A stretch of DNA of 64,000 nt from an uncultured Pseudomonadales bacterium. GTDB taxonomy: Bacteria; Pseudomonadota; Gammaproteobacteria; Pseudomonadales; Azotimanducaceae. Both the position numbers and the translations under genes were made by a program. The DNA lies in the NCBI GenBank assembly GCA_937921865.1, contig CAKZWF010000008.1, forward strand, positions 1-64,000. Direction: 5' to 3'. Shown here one piece after another: positions 33,611-41,890 of this stretch. The notes under the pieces were generated by a model. It made no database searches. It was not told the DNA's origin and saw only the letters and a program-made list of their open reading frames with translations. Numbering within the stretch: the stretch's first letter is position 1; each line of letters starts with the position of its first letter.

Positions 33611-34902
33611 TGCGTTGCGCCGTAGGCGACCCGCCAGATGCGGCCTGTTTCTGTTTCGGTGACATAGAGCCTGCCTGCTGCATCCACGGCGAGTCCTCCC
33701 GGACGATAGTGGGCATCGCTGGAGCGGCTGATTGGCCGAGGTCCTGCGAAGCCGAGCATGAAGTTTTCAGGATTGCCGACGGGGGTACCGTCAGCCATGG
33801 GTTGAAAGGTGATTCGATAGCCGTCCTGGGGCGCGGGAGAGCGATTCCAGGAGCCACGCCAGGCAATGAAGGCACCACCCTGATAGCGAGTCGGGAAATT
33901 GCCGCCGTCATAGAAAATAAGATCGTTGGGTGCCCAGTGTGCGGGGTAGGCGTGCAGTGGTGGCTGATAGATATCTGCGGGTGCGGGCGTTTTGCCGTTG
34001 CCACCGTACTCCGGAGCCAGCAGCCGGATGCCGGTGGCCGGATCAACAAAGGTATAGGGCCAACCGTAGTTCGCGCCCGGCACTGCCCGATGAAACTCTT
34101 CGGCAGGCATTTCTGCGTTCTCGGCGTCGCTGAAGTATTCGGGCCAGAGGAATGACAGCTGATCCCGACCGTGCATGGCGAAGTACAGGGCTGATACAGC
34201 CTCGTTCCAGTCCAGCGCGACAATGTTGCGGGTGCCGGTCACATAGCGCTGACCATCGAGCTGAGTCTGTCCGGGTTGGTCTGCGGGGAAAAGCCAGATT
34301 CCGGCCTGACGCTGCAGGTCTGGACACGGGTTCTGTCCGGGTGATCCGGGTTCACGGTCGATCTCCTGGCAGGCGTTGGATGGCGCGCCGACGTTGACGA
34401 AGAGCTCCCCGGACGGATTTACTGTGAAATCCTTGGTGGCGTGTGGGCCCTGTTCCAGGAAACCGCTGACGATAGTTTGCGCATCTTCGTCAGGTAAAAT
34501 GCCGTCATCAAGCCTGAGCCGTGAGACGCTGACGTTGTCGGAGAAGTAGACGTAGTCCTGATGCAGCTGGAGACCGGACGTGATTGCCAGCGAGCGCGCA
34601 AAGGTTCGTTCCGCGCTGCCGTCACCGTCTTCGTCGCGGAGTGCCAGCAGGACTCCGTCCTGGCGAGAGACCAGCACATCGCCGTTGTCGCGAATGGCCA
34701 GATGTCGGGCACCTTTGCCGACCCCGGGGTGAAAAACACTGGCGCTGAAGCCGTCCGGCAGGGTCAAGGTGATCTCGTCAGCCTCCACGGCAGTATTCGC
34801 GGTGATGGCTGGCGTCAGACCCAGCAATGCGATCCCCAGCGCACCCCTTGTTGCGTGCTGCAGCCGCAAGACCACTTCGGGGTTGATAAGAAAGCCGGAC
34901 AT
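33607..34902 (-). CDS. PQQ-dependent sugar dehydrogenase (sorbosone/glucose dehydrogenase-like)
   Basis: 431 residues, six-bladed beta-propeller of the soluble aldose/sorbosone dehydrogenase type. An N-terminal hydrophobic region (LRLQHATRGALGIALLGLTPAITANTAVEA) serves as signal. The blocks HATKDFTVNPSGELFVNVGAPSNAC, GTRNIVALDW and YGWPYTFVDP are family marks. Such enzymes oxidise sugars in the periplasm with PQQ and pass electrons onward. There are no PQQ biosynthesis genes in the window. Confidence 0.85.
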   Translation of the reverse strand: MSGFLINPEVVLRLQHATRGALGIALLGLTPAITANTAVEADEITLTLPDGFSASVFHPGVGKGARHLAIRDNGDVLVSRQDGVLLALRDEDGDGSAERTFARSLAITSGLQLHQDYVYFSDNVSVSRLRLDDGILPDEDAQTIVSGFLEQGPHATKDFTVNPSGELFVNVGAPSNACQEIDREPGSPGQNPCPDLQRQAGIWLFPADQPGQTQLDGQRYVTGTRNIVALDWNEAVSALYFAMHGRDQLSFLWPEYFSDAENAEMPAEEFHRAVPGANYGWPYTFVDPATGIRLLAPEYGGNGKTPAPADIYQPPLHAYPAHWAPNDLIFYDGGNFPTRYQGGAFIAWRGSWNRSPAPQDGYRITFQPMADGTPVGNPENFMLGFAGPRPISRSSDAHYRPGGLAVDAAGRLYVTETETGRIWRVAYGATQ

Positions 34903-34982
34903 GGACGGAGATTCTCAAGTTCACACGGTTACAGGCTTTCTAAACCCTCGGCAGCGTGACGTCCAGCAGTTCAGGTGAGCGG

Positions 34983-35981
34983 TCAGACTCCCGAAGCGTC
35001 GTCGAGCCAGGCACGAATCAGGTGATGGGCAATCGCGATAGGTCCCGGCAGGTTCAGATCCGGATGTTCGCCAGCCATCGCGTTGCGTACATCGTCGCGA
35101 TGGAACCACTCGACGGCGGTCATTTCCTCCGGATCGATGGTGATGTCCCGGCTGAGAGCCTGGCCGTGGCAGCCGATCATCAATGATGACGGGAAAGGCC
35201 AGGGCTGTGATGAGTGATAGACAACCTCACCTACCTCGATACCAGCCTCCTCTTTGACTTCCCGACGCACTGCTTCTTCAATTGTTTCGCCCTGGTCAAT
35301 GAAACCTGCCAGCGCGGAAAAAGTCCGGGTTCGTGCCAGCCGTCCAGCTGACTGACCGAGCAGACAGTAGTCCTCATCGACAATCAGCATGATGGCTACC
35401 GGATCGGTGCGGGGAAAGTGCTCTGCGGTGCAGGTGTTGCAACGTCTGACATGACCGCCTTTGGCTGGCGAGGTCGCGGCGGCGCAGACACTGCAGAAAC
35501 GATGGCGCCGGTGCCAGTCCACCTGTGATCGTGCCTGAGCAACAATACCGGTATCGGCGTTTGCCAATGCCATCGCTGCCATGCGCGCGTCCTGATATCG
35601 CCACCCGGGAACGTCACCCAACTCGCCTGGCGCCTGACACTCAGAGACATCCAGCGCAAAATGCGCGCGCCCATCAGCGATACCCAGCAGCACCGGCGGT
35701 GGGCACTCGGCTTCGATAAAGCGGACCGTGGCGCGGTCAATCCAGCCCAGCTGTAATGGCGGGCCGTCAACAACCGCGACCTGCAGTTTATTAAACGTTA
35801 GATAAAGACTGGTCTGTGCGTCGGCAAGGGCTGCCAGTGCTTCTGGATCGCGGCGAATTGCATCAGCTCGATCCAGTGGATTGCCGGAGAATGTGTGTTG
35901 AGGTTTCAAATCGGACCAGCTCTGCGAGTCGGGTTCAAGACTTCTTCCTGCCGTTGATCCTGGCGATGCGTCGACATTCAT
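34983..35981 (-). CDS. nudC: NADH pyrophosphatase NudC (Nudix hydrolase)
   Basis: 332 residues from ATG 35981. The NudC architecture is complete: an N-terminal domain with the HTFSGNPLDRA motif, a zinc ribbon (CSVCAA, then CNTC), and the Nudix box GFIDQGETIEEAVRREVKEEAGIEV. The SQPWPFPSS motif after the box is diagnostic for NAD(H) and NAD-capped RNA hydrolysis. It overlaps the end of the small zinc-finger-like gene by 47 bases, in another frame; a start slightly downstream could reduce the overlap but no good codon is available. Confidence 0.93.
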   Translation of the reverse strand: MNVDASPGSTAGRSLEPDSQSWSDLKPQHTFSGNPLDRADAIRRDPEALAALADAQTSLYLTFNKLQVAVVDGPPLQLGWIDRATVRFIEAECPPPVLLGIADGRAHFALDVSECQAPGELGDVPGWRYQDARMAAMALANADTGIVAQARSQVDWHRRHRFCSVCAAATSPAKGGHVRRCNTCTAEHFPRTDPVAIMLIVDEDYCLLGQSAGRLARTRTFSALAGFIDQGETIEEAVRREVKEEAGIEVGEVVYHSSQPWPFPSSLMIGCHGQALSRDITIDPEEMTAVEWFHRDDVRNAMAGEHPDLNLPGPIAIAHHLIRAWLDDASGV

Positions 35982-36276
35982 CTGAACAATGTCTCGAACC
36001 TGCATACGGCACAAACCACTCGCCACAGCCGAGACAGGTGCGCAACTCAGTTTCCGGGGTTTCCAGCGTGCCAGCTCGCCGCTGCCCCAGCAGCGTCTGA
36101 ATTTGAGCATTGTCCCGGGTCATGTCTCGAAACTCGGCGTCGCCAATATCGAGTAGCTCAAGAATCTGACTCAGGGACAGACGTGGAGAGCGCAGCAGCA
36201 GAGTTGCGGCAGTGAGTTTCAGCGCCGAAATCTCGCTTGCGAGGGTGTCGGGGTCTTCTGCGAGTGGTGAGGTCAT
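35935..36276 (-). CDS. hypothetical protein with CxxC...CxxxC zinc-binding tail
   Basis: 113 residues. The first 75 are helical (LKLTAATLLLRSPRLSLSQILELLDIGDAEFRDM), and the C-terminus carries CLGCGEWFVPYAGSRHCSDEC with a basic tail (RRIARINGRKKS). The four cysteines and nearby histidine look like a treble-clef or zinc-ribbon site. I do not recognise the family. It overlaps the upstream part of nudC, so the two are probably co-transcribed. Confidence 0.65.
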   Translation of the reverse strand: MTSPLAEDPDTLASEISALKLTAATLLLRSPRLSLSQILELLDIGDAEFRDMTRDNAQIQTLLGQRRAGTLETPETELRTCLGCGEWFVPYAGSRHCSDECRRIARINGRKKS

Positions 36277-36475
36277 AGCTGGTTTCAGTGATATCCGCTG
36301 AGTAACTTCAGAACCTCATACAGCCTAGCGCGTGTGCGACGATGGCGAAACCGGATCCGTCGGAGAAATACTGCCGCTCAGCCGTTAACAGCGCCCAATT
36401 GGAACGGGATTCCGGGTGTTGATCGGGTAATCTGAACGCGATCGCATGCCGGTATATCAGGGCTCTATTGGGCGA

Positions 36476-38101
36476 CTATTGGAGCGCGATGCCCAGCTGT
36501 TCGGCTGCGAAGGCACGGATCAGCTTGTAGTCGGCTTTGCCATTGGGTGCGCGTTCCAGACCGTCACGGACCAGAATGCGCTTCGGCACCTTATAGCCGG
36601 CGAGCTGGGCACGGGCATGATCCCGCAGTGAGATTTCTTCGAGTTCAAAACCGGGATTCAGCTCCACGACCGCCATCACCGCCTGACCCCATTTGTCGTC
36701 GGGCAGCCCAACAACAAGCGCGTCCGCGACCGATTCGTGATGCTTCAGTGATTCTTCCACTTCCTCAGGATAAACTTTCTCACCAGCGGTATTTATGCAG
36801 TTGCTGCCGCGGCCGAGCAGGGTCAGGCTGCCGTCGGCTTCCACTGAAACCCAGTCACCGGGGATGGAGTAGCGTACGCCGTTGATCACCGGAAAAGTGC
36901 GGGCGGTTTTTTCTTCGTCTTTGTAGTAGCCGACCGGCAGAAATCCTGTGACACCCACCATGCCGGTTTCACCCTGGGCGACCTCTTCTAAGTTCTCGTT
37001 GAAGACTTTACAGCTGGGTCCCAGCGTGAATTTGGCGACTTCGATTTCGTCGTCTTTGGTCATGACCGAGCTGCCGAGGCCAATGGCTTCCGACGACGAA
37101 AATCCATCAGCGAGCAGCAGGTTTTCATTGTGATTCAGCAGTTGCCGTTTGACCGCCTTGGTCCACATAACCCCGGATGAAGAGATGACCCTGAGTGAAG
37201 AGATGTCATAAGCGCCTTGGTTAGCGTCGAGAGCTTCCGCCATCGGGCGTGCGAATGCATCGCCGACGATGGTGCAGGCAGTGACGCGATGTCGATCAAT
37301 GGCGGTAAGGGCTTCGATCGGATCGAAGCTGCGGGCTGGCAGAGTGACGCAGGTGCCGCCGTGGGTCATCGCACCTATTGCTGAGAGCAGGCCGGTACCA
37401 TGCATGATCGGCGGCAGCGGCATATTTACCGGGGCAGGTTCCTGCCGCAGTCGAGCCAGATAGGTGTCCAGGTCTTCGGCGGGTCCAAGACCCAGCCTCG
37501 GGTTACCGCCAGCGCCGGTGACGCACCAGAGATCCTCGTGACGCCACATCACCCCTTTGGGCATGCCCGTGGTGCCACCGGTGTAAAGAAACAGCATGTC
37601 ATCGGGAGAACGCTCGAGGCCGAGCGGAGCGCCGTCTCCCGAGGTTGCGAGGTCTTCATAGTGGGCTGCGTCTTCTGCGCCCGGATATCCGTCAGCCACC
37701 TCCAGCCAGAGCTTAACCCCGGGGAGCTGGTGGCGTATTTCGGCAACGTGATGGGCAAATTCAGCGCCGTAGACGACGATGGCGGCGTCAGAGTTGTCCA
37801 GCAGATAAATGAGCTCATGGTCGACGTAGCGATAGTTGACGTTGACGTGGGTCAGTCGGGCTTTGAATGCCGCGGCAATGCCTTCGCTGTACTCGGGGGC
37901 GTTGCGTAGATAAAACGCAATCTTGTCACTCTCGTGAGCGCCGCGCTCGAGAAACGCCTGAGCCAGATTGTTGCTGCGGCGGGAAAATTCTCCCCAGCTG
38001 ATGGTGCGTTCGCCGTGAATCAGCGCCGGTCGTTCAGGTGGTGTGTTGGCATCCACCGCTTCAAGAATGTCACCATAGTTCCACGGATACCGCTCGGTCA
38101 T
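36476..38101 (-). CDS. acyl-CoA synthetase (AMP-forming), FadD3/steroid-acid-like
   Basis: 541 residues from ATG 38101 (GAGGGG six bases upstream). A3 is LYTGGTTGMPKGVMWRHED, A5 and neighbours are DGFSSSEAIGLGSSVM, A8 is LTLLGRGSNCINTAGEKVYPEEVEE, and the catalytic lysine is in RAPNGKADYK. The VMWRHED block is typical of acyl-CoA synthetases near steroid- or acyl-degradation genes in actinobacteria and gammaproteobacteria. It would make an acyl-CoA from a free acid. Divergent from a class II aldolase gene. Confidence 0.88.
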   Translation of the reverse strand: MTERYPWNYGDILEAVDANTPPERPALIHGERTISWGEFSRRSNNLAQAFLERGAHESDKIAFYLRNAPEYSEGIAAAFKARLTHVNVNYRYVDHELIYLLDNSDAAIVVYGAEFAHHVAEIRHQLPGVKLWLEVADGYPGAEDAAHYEDLATSGDGAPLGLERSPDDMLFLYTGGTTGMPKGVMWRHEDLWCVTGAGGNPRLGLGPAEDLDTYLARLRQEPAPVNMPLPPIMHGTGLLSAIGAMTHGGTCVTLPARSFDPIEALTAIDRHRVTACTIVGDAFARPMAEALDANQGAYDISSLRVISSSGVMWTKAVKRQLLNHNENLLLADGFSSSEAIGLGSSVMTKDDEIEVAKFTLGPSCKVFNENLEEVAQGETGMVGVTGFLPVGYYKDEEKTARTFPVINGVRYSIPGDWVSVEADGSLTLLGRGSNCINTAGEKVYPEEVEESLKHHESVADALVVGLPDDKWGQAVMAVVELNPGFELEEISLRDHARAQLAGYKVPKRILVRDGLERAPNGKADYKLIRAFAAEQLGIALQ

Positions 38102-38263
38102 CTTTTCCCCTCTCCTTTGACGCGCCGGATTTGCCCGGGTCAGCTGAAAACATACACCGTTATGGTCGGGACAGGGAAGTTGTACCTGCATAAACAGCAT
38201 TCTGGGCTGGCGGTCTGGCGATGCTATATTGCTGACCCAGCAAGTTCGGGAGGGAGTGGGCTA

Positions 38264-39001
38264 ATGGCGATGACGGAATCTGAACAACAGGCGCGGGTTG
38301 ATCTTGCCGCCTTCTATCGGCTGGTAGCGGACTATGGTTGGGACGATCTGCTGCTGGCCCATTTATCCTGTCGGGTGCCCGGCGAAGACGCTTATCTGAT
38401 CAATCCTTATGGCATGCTGTTTGAAGAAATTACCGCGTCATCGCTCCTGAAGGTCGATTACAAGGGCAACAAGTTGATCGATGCAGACTATGACATCAGC
38501 CCGGAAGCCAATGTCATCCACGGCGTTATTCTTACTGCGCGGCCCGACGTCAACTGTGTCGCGCATGTACACACGGTTGCGGGGCTGGCGATTGCCTGTC
38601 AGGTAGGCGGACTGCGCAACATCTCTCAACAGTCCATGCTGGTCGCTGCATCGCTGGCTTATCATGATTACGAGGGTGTGGTGCTTGATCCTGCGGAAGG
38701 GCCGCGGCTGGTCGAAGACCTGGGTGACAAGCGCCATCTCATTCTGCGCAATCATGGTCTGCTGACGGTGGGGGCCAGCGTCTCTCAGGCATTCTCCGCG
38801 CTCTATAATCTGCAGCGTTCGTGTGAGTGTCAGGTGGCCGCGGAGTCAGGGGAAGAAATGCTGATCTCGATTGGCGAGGACGCGATGACCAGAACGGCGG
38901 AATTATTTGCCGCCGCAATGGCCGCTCCCCCGGATAGGGATCTGCTGTGGGAGGCTCTGCTGCGACGTTTGCGCAGGACCCAGCCCGACTTTGAGGACTG
39001 A
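38264..39001 (+). CDS. class II aldolase/adducin family protein
   Basis: 245 residues from ATG 38264 (GGGAGGGAG upstream). The fold is that of FucA/RhaD aldolases: LAHLSCRVPGEDAYLINPYG, H-x-H in CVAHVHTVAGLAIA as zinc ligands, a Glu in AEGPRLVEDLG, and a later histidine in LRNHGLLTVG. Many members of this subgroup resemble adducin-like or decarboxylating enzymes with unknown substrate. A TATATT at about 38224 could be its -10 element. Confidence 0.87.
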   Translation: MAMTESEQQARVDLAAFYRLVADYGWDDLLLAHLSCRVPGEDAYLINPYGMLFEEITASSLLKVDYKGNKLIDADYDISPEANVIHGVILTARPDVNCVAHVHTVAGLAIACQVGGLRNISQQSMLVAASLAYHDYEGVVLDPAEGPRLVEDLGDKRHLILRNHGLLTVGASVSQAFSALYNLQRSCECQVAAESGEEMLISIGEDAMTRTAELFAAAMAAPPDRDLLWEALLRRLRRTQPDFED

Positions 39002-39012
39002 ACTGTCTCGGC

Positions 39013-39285
39013 TTAGCGGACCCGAACGCCGGTTCTAAACACCGCAACGGGGTTTTCGACCGTGTTGATCTGCTCCAGCAGATTGTCTTTGAGCACCACC
39101 ATGCGCACGGTGGTAACACCGGCGGCAAGCGTTATGCGGGCGTTGACCACATCGACAACGCCTTTGGTCAGCAGATATTGCGCTTCAGCAATGGTGGACT
39201 TTGTGACAGCGAGCAGGGTGACGGCAAGGAGGGTGACGGCGAGCTGAAGCAGGGTGAGCTCACAACAGCAGCGGGGCAGATGCAT
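39013..39285 (-). CDS. small exported hypothetical protein
   Basis: 90 residues from ATG 39285. The N-terminus is a signal-like hydrophobic stretch containing three tandem LLAVT units, encoded by a short direct DNA repeat (GGTGACGGC twice), ending near AEAQ. The mature part (VVNARITLAAGVTTVRMVVLKDNLLEQINTVENPVAV) has no family I recognise. It ends 11 bases past the convergent aldolase stop. Confidence 0.45.
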   Translation of the reverse strand: MHLPRCCCELTLLQLAVTLLAVTLLAVTKSTIAEAQYLLTKGVVDVVNARITLAAGVTTVRMVVLKDNLLEQINTVENPVAVFRTGVRVR

Positions 39286-39376
39286 CGAGGGACCTTCTGA
39301 AAGCTGGTGGTTTAGCAGGATCGCAATGGCCGACAACCAGCAGGCTGTCGGCTCATCGACCGGCTTATCAGCCGGT

Positions 39377-40021
39377 TCAGGGGTTGGTTGGCAGCGGCAC
39401 CAGGTTCGGCTGGGCGTGGGCTGCCTGTCCCGGCGGGAAGCCGTCCAGAGTTTCTAAGACGATGTTGTTGATGAATTCTTCCATGTTTTCCCGGTCCGAG
39501 CTGTTGACGCGCGTGCTGGCGGAGCCATGAAACGCCGGAGTTTTGCTGCGAACGTCGAAGACATCAATGGCCAGCTGGCCCTCTGTGTACTGGCGGACGC
39601 GGGTTTCGGTGCCGTAGTTCATGCCGTAGCCGTAGCCGCGGTAGTAGCTGCCGTAACCGGTCCGGTAACTGGCCGGATACTGGTCGACTCTGATCTGATC
39701 GCGTGCACCGACGGTGAACGAAAGGGCCATATCAGCAGACTCCGGATCGGTGACGTAACGGAAGCCTTTACGGCTCAGATCGGCGCGGATTGCATTCATG
39801 ATCCGACCCTGCAGCAGCGGGCTGACCGCGCCCTGGGCGCTGGAAACGATCATCGGATTATCCGAGATGAACGAAAAGGTCTGATAACCGCTGAAGTTGA
39901 TGTTCGGATTGTAGTCATCGTAGGTCTTGTAGCTTTTGCCGGTCGCGCAAGCGGTCAGCAACAGGCTGCTGACGATCGCCATCACGACGGTCGGCAGTCG
40001 GCTGTTATGAAACGTAGCCAT
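39377..40021 (-). CDS. DUF4136 domain-containing lipoprotein
   Basis: 214 residues. The lipoprotein signal ends at LLLTAC, then the DUF4136 pattern follows: YDDYNPNINFSGYQTFSF, LLQGRIMNAIRADLSRKGFRYV, ADMALSFTVGARDQ, and the C-terminal VNNIVLETLDGFPP-like end. A Tyr/Gly-rich insert (RTGYGSYYRGYGYGMNYG) is typical. Such proteins sit in the outer membrane; the function is unknown. ATG 40021 follows CGGAG. Confidence 0.88.
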   Translation of the reverse strand: MATFHNSRLPTVVMAIVSSLLLTACATGKSYKTYDDYNPNINFSGYQTFSFISDNPMIVSSAQGAVSPLLQGRIMNAIRADLSRKGFRYVTDPESADMALSFTVGARDQIRVDQYPASYRTGYGSYYRGYGYGMNYGTETRVRQYTEGQLAIDVFDVRSKTPAFHGSASTRVNSSDRENMEEFINNIVLETLDGFPPGQAAHAQPNLVPLPTNP

Positions 40022-40103
40022 TGATAGATGCTCCGGGGTTGGAATGGCCGCTATCATAGCGGCAAGCGCTGCGAATCTCATTGGTCTGAAGGGGTTGTTT
40101 GAC

Positions 40104-41588
40104 TCAACTGCGCTGGCCGCCATTGAGGCGCAGCAGATCAAAAAACTGTCGCCGGGTTTTTGGACCGTAGGTGGCGTAGCTGGGATTCGGCTGATTCTGG
40201 TAGTTGGCTTTCTGCTGCCGCACCCGATCCGCGCTGGCGCGTAGTCGGACTTCCTCCGCGCTGATCTTATAAGGCACCGTGGCATTCAATCCAAAGACTT
40301 TGGCCTTCAGTGCGCTGGTCAATTCCGGGTAGTCGTGGGCTACACGCAGCTCCGGAGCAATCTGAAACGCCCGGAAGGCCTGGATCTGATCCTGAGGTGA
40401 GCCATACCAGATTGAGTCGGTACCCCACAGCACGTTGTCCTGCCCACAGTATTTCAACAGTTTACCAAGCACATGTGCTGCATCTTCCGGCTCGCGCATC
40501 AGATACCGCCAGGTGCTGCCAAGCTCAGCGTAGACGTTGCTGTTTGGCGCTACATTGTTGTCCAGCAGCGACTTGATCAAGGTATTGACGCCATCGTCAG
40601 CCTTGTCAGGATCGTACGATGCTTCTTTACGCCCGGCGACGTAGCCTGAGTGATAAACGATGAAAGACATATCCGGGTATTGCTTCGCGACCACGCCGAT
40701 GTCCGTACACTTGCTGTGTTCATAAGAATTGCGGCCTAACGGTAAGCCTTTGTGGATGCAGATCACTTTCACGCCAAGGTCGCGGGCGTGTTCGATGAAC
40801 TCAAGGCCGATATCGTCACTGAGATAGTAACCTTTGCCGTCGGGTCCGAACTGGGTATAGGTTTTCCACGCTGAGATACCCCAGGTGTTGGCGAGTGTCT
40901 CCATGCGTTCTAAGTCATGAGGCTGATTCGGATTAACGCGGCCATGCAGTAATAGACGGCTGGTGCCGGCCATATCATCGATGATCTGCCGGGTCGCGGC
41001 TGCAGCCTCAATCGTGACTGGTTCTGCGTCGGCCGCAGAGGGTACAAAGGACAACACCATCATGTCGGTGTCGGAATCCATGAAGATGTCTTTGATGAAC
41101 TCTTTTGGCCCGAGGCAATCGAGATAGGAGCGGGGATCGCCTTCGTAGTAGAGGTCACAGTCAGCTTTCGGCATGCTGGCGTAGGGGCGGGCAAACTCCG
41201 GAATCTGCTTCAGCCATGAACCCATTGGATCGACGTAGTGGCCCTGGACGTCGAAGATGAACTCATCACCTTCAAGACTGGCGCTGGCCAGCTGGCCATC
41301 AAAGGCCGCGTCTGCGGGCAGGTCGAAAAACCCGCCGCGCTGACCGGCGGCCGCGTTCACGGAATTCATTGCCAGCAGGGTGGTGGCAGCGCCGCAGCTT
41401 GAGGTCAGAAATCGGCGCCGGGACTGGCTGGTGCGCCGGGCGTTCTGGTCAGCCCAGTGCAATGCGGTTTCATTGGCTACGCGATTGTGTCTGCCCAGCG
41501 GGATGGGCAGGAATTCACCGTTAGAGGTGGTATCGATTTTAATCGGCAGTCTCAGGCCGTCCGGATCGTTGTCGTTTTTATTGCTCAC
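40104..41588 (-). CDS. Tat-exported amidohydrolase family protein (PF04909-like)
   Basis: 494 residues. An unusually long polar N-terminus (about 50 residues, KIDTTSNGEFLPIPLGRHNRVANE) precedes a twin-arginine signal, SRRRFLTSS then CGAATTLLAMNSVNAAAG. The mature part is a TIM-barrel metal-dependent hydrolase: FDVQGHYVDP (degenerate HxH as QGH), a histidine in VICIHKGLP, VYHSGY, and WGTDSIWYG. This fits the amidohydrolase-2 class (decarboxylases and related). GTG 41588 has GGGAG nine bases upstream. A cytoplasmic start nearer the RR pair is possible. Confidence 0.85.
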   Translation of the reverse strand: MSNKNDNDPDGLRLPIKIDTTSNGEFLPIPLGRHNRVANETALHWADQNARRTSQSRRRFLTSSCGAATTLLAMNSVNAAAGQRGGFFDLPADAAFDGQLASASLEGDEFIFDVQGHYVDPMGSWLKQIPEFARPYASMPKADCDLYYEGDPRSYLDCLGPKEFIKDIFMDSDTDMMVLSFVPSAADAEPVTIEAAAATRQIIDDMAGTSRLLLHGRVNPNQPHDLERMETLANTWGISAWKTYTQFGPDGKGYYLSDDIGLEFIEHARDLGVKVICIHKGLPLGRNSYEHSKCTDIGVVAKQYPDMSFIVYHSGYVAGRKEASYDPDKADDGVNTLIKSLLDNNVAPNSNVYAELGSTWRYLMREPEDAAHVLGKLLKYCGQDNVLWGTDSIWYGSPQDQIQAFRAFQIAPELRVAHDYPELTSALKAKVFGLNATVPYKISAEEVRLRASADRVRQQKANYQNQPNPSYATYGPKTRRQFFDLLRLNGGQRS

Positions 41589-41641
41589 CGCCGAGTCTCC
41601 CAGTCGAATCTCATCAGGTTATCACCCCTGAGGGCTCCTTT

Positions 41642-41890
41642 TTAAAAAAGCCGCTGAAGGCTCTTTATTAGTCGCTGAAGGCTCTCTATCCGCTGAAGGC
41701 TCTTTATTAGTCGCTGAAGGCTCTCTACTAGTCGCTGAAGGCTCCTTATTAGTCGCTGAAGGCTCTCTACTAGTCGCTGAAGGCTCCTTATTAGTCGCTG
41801 AAGGCTCCTTATTAGTCGCTGAAGGCTCTCTACTAGTCGCTGAAGGCTCCTTGTTAGTCGCTGAAGGCTCTTCACTAGTCGCTGAAGGCT
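41642..41890. repeat. 21-bp tandem repeat array (12 units), in frame behind an amber stop
   Basis: The word GCTGAAGGCT occurs 12 times, at 41653, 41674, 41692, 41713 and then every 21 bases to 41881. One interval is 18 bases; all others are 21. On the minus strand the array starts right after the TAG of the TIGR01777 gene, in the same frame, and stays open for 82 codons to a TAA at 41644-41642. It would encode heptads of SLQRL plus V/I/T and E/K/R. A GTG (41875) could also start it. The plus strand is open too, as AEGSLLV units, so coding is not proven. Confidence 0.9.

Noticed and set aside
41642..41890. Tandem array as a CRISPR
   Set aside because: The unit is 21 bases with no unique spacers; only two or three positions vary between units, and no cas gene is present.
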